Origin: Ditylenchus dipsaci
Taxonomy: Eukaryota > Nematoda > Chromadorea > Rhabditida > Anguinidae
DNA: 64,000 bases
Direction of reading: 5' to 3'
Assembly (NCBI GenBank): GCA_004194705.1
Contig: SADC01000069.1
Coordinates: 62,001-126,000 of the forward strand
Part shown: one piece after another, positions 55,931 through 64,000 of the stretch
How the letters are laid out: every line of letters starts with the position of its first letter
Numbering within the stretch: position 1 is the stretch's first letter
Notes under the pieces: generated by a model
Seen by the model: the letters and a program-made list of their open reading frames with translations, nothing else
Databases searched by the model: none
What the model was told of the DNA's origin: nothing
Made by a program: the position numbers and the translations under genes

Positions 55931-57533
55931 TAACACTAGAACCGCTGAGCGTACTAAAGTGTGCGTCTCGTACTAAATTTAATGCTGAACAAGAAAGGCG
56001 AAAAAATTCTCTAAAAAGTGCTTTTTTAAATTAGACTCAGTCAATTTTCAAAAATACCGCGAAAAAATAAATCATTTTACAAAACCATAAAAAACCTAAA
56101 TTCCATAATGATTTTAAAATTTTTTATAGTGTATTAGAAAGTCGAGATTCTACACTATCTTTTGGTGTGTCGAAAATTTCGAAAAAATCCGATATTTAAA
56201 TCTTTCTTGTCTCGAGCAGAATTTGAAATTTGACACTGAGTCTCAGAACTAAAAAGCAGATTTTCAAGTAAATCGACCATGCTGAACACAAATTCGGTGT
56301 CGAAATCAATAGTTTCTCTAGCGTTGCGGCAGTTTCACGTTAAAATGTTCTTTAAAAAAAATTCGGACTGTTACTTAATACTTCAAGATTACCTTTGCAC
56401 TGTATTTTAAAACACTATCTGGAGCAGTTTTTCTCCCTTGACTAAACAGTATGAATCGTTTGCTGAAAAAGTGCTTGCGCGCACAGTTTTACAATGAGAG
56501 AAAGTTGTAAGTCAGGTTTAATAATTTCTTCTAAATGTTCTCTATAGTCAAAGCTTTCTTTTTAGAAACTGTTGAGAAATGGCAGACGTACTGAAAAATA
56601 GCGCAGAATCTCAGCTTTCTAATGCACTCTTAAAATTATTAAAGTGATTATGGAATTTCGGTTTTTTCATTTATTTGTAAAATTATGTTTTCATTTATGT
56701 TGATTTATGTTTTCGCGGTATTCATGAAAATTCAGCGAGTCGAATTTACAAAAGCACTTTTTTAGATAATACCAGAGCCCGTATTCAGGGCGCAAATTGA
56801 CAGAAAATAAGATAGATTTTCGGGCCGATTTTGGAACCGATCTGTTCCAAAAACAGCCCCGAATCGGACCGATTTTTTTACAATTTTGCGCCCTGAATAC
56901 GGCTCAGGTGTCCCAAATACCCGACGGATTTTTAAACGGCTTTTTTAAGATGATTCTTTCATCCAAAAATCATTTCAATGATGTCATTTTGTAACTCTTT
57001 CCTTCCTCTTTCGAATGGTATATAAAGTTTCATTAGAATATTTATGTTCCAAAAAATTTGGAGAAAATTTGATTTCGTTCATTTTTCAAGATATCAATTT
57101 TTTCAGAAAAAGCCATATCTCAACACCCATATTTTTAAAAGCTACTGTGTAAAATGGGTTTTGTAGCTCTTGAACTGCGCTACATCATTGTGCTCTTATT
57201 TTGCTGTAGCCTTAAACTTCCAATAAAAATTTTGATCAGTTAAAGTGATAAAAATACCTATCAACATCCTAAAATGACCTCACATGTGTTTGTAGCCAAA
57301 TAATGGCTTTTCTAAAATATTCTAATGAAACTTTATATACCATTCGAAAGAGGAAGGAAAGAGCTACAAAATGACATCATTGAAATAATTTTTGGATTAA
57401 AGAATCATCTTAAAAAAGCCGTTTAAAAATCCGTCGGGTATTTTTGGGACACCCGATATTTTTCGCCTTTCTTATTCCGCATTGGATTTATTACAAGACG
57501 CACACTTTAGTAAGCTCAGTGGTTCTAGTGTTA
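55931..57533. mobile_element. 1.6-kb foldback with nested elements
   Basis: Terminal repeats TAACACTAGAACCGCTGAGC... and the complement ...GCTCAGTGGTTCTAGTGTTA, then AAAGTGTGCGTCT on both sides. Inside: a second inverted pair (about 56,016-56,160 and 56,600-56,765, ACCGCGAAAA / TTTTCGCGGT), a 130-bp palindromic insertion at 56,773-56,905 (GCCCGTATTCAGGGCGCAAA), and, near 56,930-57,440, arms related to the foldback at 39.45-40.23 kb. No protein. Confidence 0.7.
56773..56905. repeat. Small palindromic MITE nested in the 1.6-kb foldback
   Basis: GAGCCCGTATTCAGGGCGCAA and TTTGCGCCCTGAATACGGCTC are near-perfect complements around a 90-bp middle. Confidence 0.65.
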
Positions 57534-58054
57534 AATAAGTGACACTTTTCAGTTGCGAAATTATTTCATTTATTTATTTATTTATTTGAAAAATCAAAAT
57601 TTATAAAAGAAAACAAAAAATAAACAATACATTTACATATATTGAAAAAAGATTTTCCTTCCTTTTGCGCACAAAACCACTCTTTGGAGGTATATGCAAA
57701 CAAACACGCTGAAGTAACTGCACAAAATACACCAAATTTTGATCTGCTACTCACTGGACAATTGTCTCTTTTCTTTATTTTTGCTTATGCAATAGTAAAA
57801 GTGGTGATGATGAGTAGCCATACAAGTCAGTAAATTGCAACAACAAAATGAAAGCAAATTTTTATTATTGTTTACTGGATTTTGTTATTGCTATCTGCAA
57901 ATTATTCAAATAAAAGTGATGGTTTCTTTTATCTTAAGTTTTATTTCAGCTCGAATCTAAGAAGATTCAGTATTTCAAGAAAAAAACTCAATTTCAAAGT
58001 TTTCCGCTAATCTATTACACATATTTTTATCTTTTTTGACCTGACTTTTTTTAC

Positions 58055-58299
58055 TACCGTATTTTCTCTAATAGGCCGACAATCTCCAATAATCTGACAC
58101 CCCCTACTTTCAGGGTCTGTATTTCAACCAAGAGTAACTATTTTTCAAAGCTATTTTTTCGTTTTCTTAACTTTCACAAGCTCTACCGATTCTGCTTTTT
58201 GGAATTTCACTGAAAAATCTTGAGATCGTCACCGAATTTTTTAAATATTCGGTGGATCAAAAAATAACCCGACATGTCGGCCTACTAGAGAAAATACGA
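58055..58299. repeat. MITE, TACCGTAT family, copy 9
   Basis: 245 bp, TACCGTATTTTCTCTAATAG to CTACTAGAGAAAATACG-A. The interior block TTTTTCGTTTTCTTAACT is reversed relative to copies 4 and 5. Confidence 0.75.
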
Positions 58300-58465
58300 C
58301 GCTACTGCCGTATACCCACCCAACGATGGCTTCTGCTAAATATATACCCAATCAATAATTAAAAGCCACTGCGTTTGACCCACCCGATAAATTCAAACAC
58401 AGATATGGCTTATTTTAATCGTACATTTTGAAGTAAAAGAACATAAAAAGCAATCTCAAAGGGAT

Positions 58466-58892
58466 TATGGGCTGTATTGGGAGGGGAAGGGAATATAGGG
58501 AGCCACTTTTTGGTCAAATTTTTTAGACATTTTTGACTGTTTTACCATGGTTTTTCAACTGGGTCGTGGCAAAAAGAACCTCTATATGCACTTTAGATCA
58601 AGAGTACTTCTCGGAATTATGTCTAAGGTGAGTGAGTGCGCGCATCTCTAACCAACTAAGCTCCCTGCACCCCGAAGGGGCTTAAAGTTGAGATGCGCAC
58701 ACCCACATACCTTAGACACAAATCACTCGAAAGTGACTCTGGATGCATAAAAAAGCATGCATACCAGAATTTATTTATGCAGTAGGCTCCAGTATTCAAA
58801 ACTATGTTCAACATCTTAATTTTTTGGCCATTGGGCCCTGAAGCCCCTAAGTGGCTCCTATTTAATCCCTTCCCCTCCCAATACAGCCTTTT
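58466..58892. repeat. Foldback with GC-hairpin core, copy 5, third arm type
   Basis: Outer arms GGGCTGTATTGGGAGGGGAA and TTCCCCTCCCAATACAGCCT. Core from AAGAGTACTTCTCGGAATTA through GCGCATCTCTAACC and a shortened stem to GCGCACACCCACATACCTTA and AACAAAACTATG-type end. These arms are unrelated to those of the 33.6/48.3-kb and 45.9-kb copies. Confidence 0.75.
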
Positions 58893-59287
58893 GTCCCTTT
58901 TAAGATGGGCTTTTTGACCTTAAAAATGTAAATATATGATTAAAATTAGCTATATATGTGTCTTAAATTATTGGGCGGGGTATACAGCAGAAGCTGGCTC
59001 TAGTGCAGAATACGTTTCCATTATTTCGCCTTGGTCCCCCTGTTGTTTTTTATTTGCTTCCCACAGAGTCCACCGAAACAATCAGAAATTTATTTAGCTC
59101 ACAAATATTTTATTAATTTTTCTGCAAAGTTTTATACCTAAAATCATTGCGAGGTACTTGTGCTCATTCTGGTAGTACGAAATTTTAAGAAAAATAAATG
59201 AAAAAGTAAAAAGTTCAGAGGATCTAATCAATGAAAATGGTGTTTCGGCATCTTCCGGTGGATTTTAAACGGAACATACCGACACAC

Positions 59288-61972
59288 CAGGGCTGGAACG
59301 GAAGACAAAAAAAGTCGGAACAAAAATCGGAACCGGAAGTAGAAAATTCTCAAAACCGGAAGTCGGAAATCGGAAGAAAAAACTGCCGGAAATCGGAAGA
59401 CGGAAATCGGAAGAAATTCAAAAAATTCCTAGTGCCAAAATTTAATGTTGTACACATGCATCCGTAATTTATTTCAACCTTAATCATAACAACAACAAGA
59501 GACTGCAATTATTAATATTCAAAGTTGTAGGCGGAAAGGTTATGGTGAAGCAACAACAGCATTTTCAAGTTAATTGGAGTTAAGCTTTTTCTGAGATCAT
59601 TTACAATGAATCCAGCAGTTGAAAAGAAACGCTCACTTTCTTGAGAACCAGGTGGCGCACTAAGATATTTGCGGACCAATGTTGTGAGAGCTGGCCATTT
59701 CTTTGCATTTCTTTTCCAGTAGACCAATGTATTTAATGAACTGCTTTGAATCGGCTCGGCTAAGTATTCTGCCACCTCAACCATTGTTTTTGACCTTCGT
59801 TCGTCTTCTTGCATTGGCACTTCTGCTGGTTGAGTGTTGCGATCCTAAACAGATTCCAACGAAATGCGAAAAAATAATAGCAAAGAAAAGTCTTACCTGC
59901 AGGAAGCCTTCTAAAAGCAAACCTAACCCTGCATCCGAAAAAGACCGCTCTATCACGCTGCTTTCACTTTCTTCGGTCTGAGCGTTTAGTTTCAGGCACT
60001 CTTCTTCTAACCAACTGCGGTACATCTGACGATCTACTTCATCAAAGAATGCCAATTTGTAACGAGGGTCTAGTATAGTAGCCAGACATAGGTTCCTAAA
60101 GCGAAAAGCTTTTAAATAAATTCCAGTCAGAAATTTTACCTGTTGTTCCGCCATCCGAGCATTCTCACTTCCATAGAACTAGAGATTTCCGCACAGACAT
60201 TGTTGAGAGGAAGGCCAGGTCTTTGTAAGAGGTGAACCAAAGCACGAAATATTGGAATCACTGAAGCAATGGTAGAACTCCTTGACTGCAGTTCAATCGT
60301 AACGGTGTAGATCGGCTTGAGCATCTGGACGACCTTTGCCATTAATTCCCATTCCATTGAAGAGAAGCTCGGAGACCCTTTGACTTCGGCCGTGAAAATC
60401 GAAAGGGCTGCTTTGTTGGCGAGGAATCGTTCTAGCATTAAATAAGTTGAGTTCCATCTGACTTCTGTTGCCTAAAACAAACACGAAAATTTTCAAAAAA
60501 CTTTTTTTCAGACCTTTATTAAAACATGCTGTGGAAGATCCAGCGAACTCTGTAATTCCTTCAAATAGTCTCGATGAATTGAAGATTTGCGCACTTTTCG
60601 AATCAGCTTTTTGACACGCTCTAGCGTCGACTCAAAATCTACAAGCAGTCCAAGACCATCTTTGACACACTAAACAAACACGATAATCATGAATTAAAAA
60701 CTACTAGTTTTGCAATTTGTGAAGAAAGCAGTCATACGAGTCCACATTCATCATTCTAGTTGTCAAGCGCATGTTTGGAGCGGCATCTCGTAATACCATG
60801 TGAATTTTTTCTGGTCCTATTTGGAATTCCTCAATTGCTTCCAATAAAACCTTAGCCTGATCGATTGCTTTGTGACTTTTTATTGGAGTTGCTGCCAACA
60901 CCAAAAACATGAGTTCATTTGAGCATCAAGAAAGTGGACAGTCAATGAGATAAGCGAATGCGAGCTCAAATTTCGAGAATATTACAAAAATTGCGCAAAA
61001 GGCCTATTTTTACCTGTCTTTACAGCTCCAGGCATCTGGAGTGAAGCAAACGAACGGAACTGTTGACAAATCAGCGATTATCCTCTGCTTTAGCTGCTCG
61101 TGAATCCTTGGAATTTCTGTTCTCGTGTAAAAGTTTCTCGATCTGAAAATTGTGATCTGTGTACGAAATAAATATTAAAATTAAAGGAACCTACTTGATA
61201 TGGTACTGCGGAACAACGAACTGAAGAAGTCGACTAAATCCCTTTTTTTCTACGATTGAAAGCGGTGCTGCAAGAACGCAAATCATCTCGGCAATTATTC
61301 TATCCAGAGCGACAGCTTTGTGCCCCGTATTTGTCCACTGATCTAAAATTAAAATTTAACAATGAAAAGGCAGGAAAAGAGTTTACTGAAAGATTCTTTG
61401 ATTTCTGGAGTAGCAGTTATTTTCGCACGCTTCGGTGAAGGTTCATCTAGCTGTTGTTCCATCTGTTTGGATGCAAAAATTATTCTTGGCTGAGCTCTGG
61501 CTTGTTTCTGGATTCTATCCTTCTCTTTCTTCACAGCTTCTTCTCGACGCTTAAGCAGCTCTGGGTGTTTGCTCTGCAAATGCCATTTCATTGAATTTGT
61601 GCTCTTTTTCGGTCCAAGATCGACAGAGAAGTTGCATTGCCCAGCTCTGCACATTGCTATAGTTCCATTCTTCTCAAAAAAAGCGTCCCACTTTTTCTCG
61701 TCTGGCATCTGAAAACGAAAAATATACGAAAAAAATGCAGCGACCAAAATAAATATGCAGTGAAAAGGTCTCCGCAAAGCTGTAACTTCCATTTCCTTGC
61801 AAGACATTTCTGCCAAAAATACTTCGAAAATATTTTTCAAGTTAACTATTCTCTTCCGAAATTTCCGAAATTCGGCCTATTTTTTCGGAAATCGGAAATC
61901 GGAAAACGGAAGAGAAAAAGTGCCGGAAATCGGAAATCGGAAAACGGAAATCGGAATTCCGTTCCACCCCTG
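59288..61972. mobile_element. Complete hAT transposon, 2,685 bp
   Basis: Ends CAGGGCTGGAACGG and CCGTTCCACCCCTG, flanked by a perfect 8-bp target duplication cgacacac (59,280-59,287 and 61,973-61,980). Both subterminal regions (59,310-59,420 and 61,880-61,960) are arrays of CGGAAATCGGAAA-type units, as in hAT elements where the transposase binds repeated subterminal motifs. It encodes its own transposase on the minus strand. Confidence 0.95.
59512..61708 (-). CDS. hAT-family transposase (BED zinc finger, hATC domain)
   Basis: About eight exons. Exon 1 (61,708-61,387, ATG directly after an acceptor) has a BED finger: WDAFF, CRAGQC, then HLQSKH. Exons 2-3 (61,342-61,195; 61,142-61,014) carry GFSRLLQFVVPQYHI and CFTPDAWSCKDR. 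The next exons hold the RNase-H-like core (LRDAAPNM, RWNSTYLMLERF, LATILDPRYKLAFF), and the last (to the stop at 59,512) the hATC dimerisation region (YWKRNAKKWPALTTLVRKYL, SQESERFFSTAGFI). One base seems missing at the A run at 60,914 (DAQM|LMFLVLAATPI); otherwise the frame is open. With both ends and target duplication perfect, the insertion is recent. Confidence 0.9.
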
Positions 61973-62279
61973 CGACACACCATTTTCATTAATTATGATC
62001 ATCTAACTTTTTATTTATTTTTCTTGAAATTTTGCACTACCAAAAAGAGCACAAATATCTCGCAATTATTTTAGGTATAAAACTTTTCAGAAAAATTAAT
62101 AAAATATTTGTGAACTAAATCAGTTTCTGATTGTTTCGGTAGAGTCTGTGGGAGGCAATTGAAAAACAGCTGTTCAACCACCCCCTATTGTTTTGAAGGT
62201 GATCACGGTTGAGGTGGTCATGTTAAATATAATCATATGTGATTATATATGTGATTATAATTGAATATAATAACCAGTT

Positions 62280-62465
62280 TTGTGCACTCGTCCTCGTCTT
62301 TCGTCCTCGTCCTCGTACTACGAGGACGAAGTACGAGCAGCTCCAAAAACTAGGTACGAAGACGAAGTACGAGGCTCAAAAAATTACAAGTACGAGGAAG
62401 AGGACGAAGGGGCAAGGACGAGGACGGAAGACGAAGGGGGGTAAAGAAGGGTAAAGACGACTCCT
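62280..62465. repeat. Simple repeat of ACGAGGACGA type
   Basis: CGTCCTCGT units, then a TACGAGGACGAAGTACGAG hairpin, then ACGAGG/ACGAAG units to 62,455. Imperfect, both orientations, so it may be an element with arrayed ends like the 31.5-kb hAT MITE. Confidence 0.6.
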
Positions 62466-62574
62466 CCTTGCTCAAACTTTCTTGATTCAAATCTGTTTTT
62501 TTCACCGAAAAGTTTATTTTTACAAACAATCCGATTATTTGAACAAATTTTTTAAAGGACCCGACCTCTTCCTA

Positions 62575-62820
62575 GTCATGGCAATTTGTAATTTTTGAAT
62601 TGGCGGGGGACCAGGGTTCGCAGATGTCCTGATTTATCAGGAATTTCCTGATTTTTCAATTCAAATCCTGATTTTTGATCGCCAAAAATCAGGGATCACC
62701 TGATTTTCGGAGATTTTTTTGTTCAAAATCTTGATTTTTAGAGATTTTTTTGTTCAAAATCCTGATTTCCGTTTTTTCATCTGCGAACCCTGCGGGGGAC
62801 CATTTATTTTTCCGTAATTA
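62575..62820. repeat. Family B MITE remnant interrupted by a hAT MITE
   Basis: CATGGCAATTTGTAATTTTTGAATTGGCGGGGGACC matches the right arm of the elements at 2463 and 28,064; the sequence resumes after the inserted element with GGGGGACCATTT. Confidence 0.5.
62612..62792. mobile_element. hAT-type MITE, 181 bp
   Basis: Ends CAGGGTTCGCAGATG and CATCTGCGAACCCTG with perfect 8-bp duplication cgggggac (62,604-62,611 and 62,793-62,800). The interior is repeats of TCCTGATTTTT. Confidence 0.9.
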
Positions 62821-63029
62821 TTTTTTTGAAATGCGAAAATATTTTTTTATTAAAAGTTGCGTGTCTATTTTTGATGTGAGTTTTTTTCTTCTGGTTCTTG
62901 TTGAAATTTCTTGTTGTCTAGGCTATCCGGCATCTCTACCTAGGTCCAGATTGAGCTGCGTGCCGTTGTATTAGATAAGTTTTTATTTCTCTACCATCGC
63001 CGTCTCTTGCTTTTCTCGTTTGTTTTCAG

Positions 63030-63187
63030 GTGGGGTTGCTGGATCCATCATCCAACCAGGTGAATATTTTACTTCACGATTTTCGGGTGTATTTTATTCA
63101 ACTTCTAGGTCGTGGCTTTGTCGTCTTTCCGGTCAAATTCAAGGCGTTGGTTTTTCGTCCCTTCAAAGGTCAAGTCATCGATGGAAC
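63030..63187 (+). pseudogene. RNA polymerase II subunit RPB7-like fragment
   Basis: Two exons, 63,030-63,059 and from 63,109, joined by a 49-nt intron, read [19 protein letters not shown] and then [12 protein letters not shown]. This is the highly conserved segment of RPB7 that links its N-terminal domain to the S1 domain, so the identity is clear. The expected continuation (VTQVNKVG type) is absent: after 63,187 the sequence turns into a tandem CTACCGGACATTTTT repeat. An upstream exon near 62,930-62,945 might hold a YLGP motif but is out of frame. Either a truncated copy or a real gene whose 3' exons are displaced by repeats. Confidence 0.6.
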
Positions 63188-63214
63188 CGAAATACCCCGG
63201 CCAAAATGGGTGGG

Positions 63215-63362
63215 AGCACGACATTTTTCTACCGCGACATTTTTCTACCGGACATTTTTCTACCGGACACTTTTCTACGGCGACATTTTTCTACCGGACA
63301 CTTTTCTACCGAGCACTTTTTCACTAAAAATTTTTCTACCTCGACATTTTTCTACCGTAAAA
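63215..63362. repeat. Tandem TTTTTCTACCGNGACA repeat
   Basis: About nine units of 15-16 bases (ATTTTTCTACCGCGAC, ACTTTTCTACCGGACA and variants). It begins within 30 bases of the break in the RPB7-like fragment. Confidence 0.85.
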
Positions 63363-63430
63363 TAATATCCACATCACATAAGGACTTTACCTGTTTACAA
63401 ATAAATCATTTATCTCTTTCACAAAAAATC

Positions 63431-63647
63431 ATGAATGGACTAGTTCTCATTTGCGTCCAATTATTTGTTGGGACAACATAGAGCAAAAAAGGCAAGAAAG
63501 GGTGAATGCATGGTACACAAGACTTTAAGGTTGAGGTCCAATAGTCTTTACTATTTAGACCATGCTAATGGAAACCTAGTAATTCGTCGTAGCGTCAATT
63601 TAAGAGAGTGTGTAGAAACTTTGACAAAAAATAACATTATACACTAG
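63431..63647 (+). other. Candidate small secreted protein, frame broken
   Basis: ATG at 63,431 starts MNGLVLICVQLFVGTT, which looks like a signal peptide but stops at TAG. In the next frame a basic stretch (RAKKARKGECMVHK) and LYYLDHANGNLVIRRSVN run open to 63,647. The two parts would need a frameshift or tiny intron to join. No family recognised. It would converge on the minus-strand gene ending at 63,717. Confidence 0.3.
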
Positions 63648-63716
63648 AAATCTAAGGCTCTTTTTTATTCACAAATCAACATAACGGTATAACATGAGCA
63701 GGAATCACTAAATGAC

Positions 63717-63987
63717 CTATCGTACAATAGATTCATCAATTTCCTTTGGTTTAAACATGACTCCGTCAAGGATTTCTTTTGCGATTATTCTGCCAATGTC
63801 TTTCACGTGATGTTGCTTGAACTCAGGGCAAACTTCACGTGAGGGCTTTGCTGAGGGATAGTCTAAAAATTGAATAGGTTAAAAATTTCGGAAAGCATTC
63901 AAAAATACCTTGTCGCTCAAACCTAGCCAATTGAGCGGCCCTTTTTCTTGATGTCCCTTTTGCATCGACTCCTGCTCCAAGTATTTT
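63717..63987 (-). CDS. 3' end of an unidentified gene
   Basis: Two terminal exons, 63,987-63,909 (ending AAQLARFERQ) and 63,862-63,717 (DYPSAKPSREVCPEF ... IGRIIAKEILDG ... ESIVR, stop TAG), with good splice signals (TTGTAG acceptor, AG|GTATTT donor, TTTTTAG acceptor) and matching phase. The sequence is hydrophilic and charged with no signal or membrane segment. I do not recognise the family. Upstream exons lie beyond the window. Confidence 0.55.
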
Positions 63988-64000
63988 CTACAAAATTCTA

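Larger units (their letters stand above)
59059..62155. repeat. Palindromic element split by the hAT insertion
   Basis: The left arm 59,059-59,240 (CCACAGAGTCCACCGAAACA onward) and right arm 61,985-62,155 (reverse complement) match at about 85-90% over about 170 bp. Removing the hAT element and one copy of its target duplication restores a compact palindrome with a loop of about 40 bases. Confidence 0.8.

Noticed and set aside
59231..59467. Plus-strand frame rich in RKSEIGRK
   Set aside because: It translates the hAT subterminal CGGAAATCGG array, not a protein.
61637..62074. Plus-strand 145-codon frame
   Set aside because: Antisense to the transposase BED exon and across the right subterminal array.

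Overview
This is eukaryotic, AT-rich DNA with split genes. Exons are small, acceptors read TTTTCAG or TTTTAG, and a few introns are very short (34-51 nt), while others run to kilobases because they are full of repeats. Degenerate TTAGGC/GCCTAA hexamers (the nematode telomere unit) sit inside several dispersed repeats. Together with the gene content (an SLC22-like transporter, a nematode-style secreted cysteine-rich protein, an alpha-type nicotinic receptor, a PLD3/4-like phosphodiesterase), this suggests a repeat-rich nematode. The taxon is inferred, not proven.

Layout. 1-4.1 kb: minus-strand SLC22/MFS transporter whose 3' half was not found. 4.1-9.2 kb: repeats only. 9.2-15.4 kb: minus-strand type II membrane PLD3/PLD4-like gene with both HKD motifs in about 19 exons, one intron carrying a 1.6-kb inverted-repeat element. 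15.4-22.5 kb: geneless, with scattered MITEs. 22.5-24.9 kb: plus-strand pepsin-type aspartic protease whose frame is broken five times, each time by an apparent single-base loss. 25.9-28.7 kb: minus-strand secreted cysteine-rich protein, intact over seven exons, one intron apparently GC-AG. 28.7-36.5 kb: a dense field of foldback elements and MITEs. 36.5-42.7 kb, with a probable signal-peptide exon at 47.97 kb: minus-strand nicotinic acetylcholine receptor subunit with Cys-loop, vicinal cysteines and TM1-TM4. 48-59 kb: no gene; foldbacks, GC-rich palindromes, hAT MITEs and a tRNA-derived sequence. 59.29-61.97 kb: a full-length hAT transposon with BED finger, hATC domain and perfect 8-bp target duplication, nested in the centre of an older palindrome. 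62-64 kb: repeats, a truncated RPB7 (Pol II subunit) fragment, a small secreted-peptide candidate, and the 3' end of an unidentified minus-strand gene that leaves the window.

The genes do not look like one pathway: they are unrelated single-copy genes separated by mobile-element debris. The most striking structure is in the non-coding part. At least five elements share one GC-rich hairpin core but carry at least three unrelated sets of outer arms. A second, TTAGGC-bearing module also recurs in different contexts. The intact hAT element itself landed in a palindrome centre. The second notable pattern is a set of one-base losses, mostly in short homopolymers, in the protease, the PLD gene and the hAT transposase, while the receptor and the cysteine-rich gene are clean.

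All exon models come from reading splice signals and frame continuity by eye. Repeat boundaries are good to a few bases where target duplications are given and to about 10-20 bases elsewhere.
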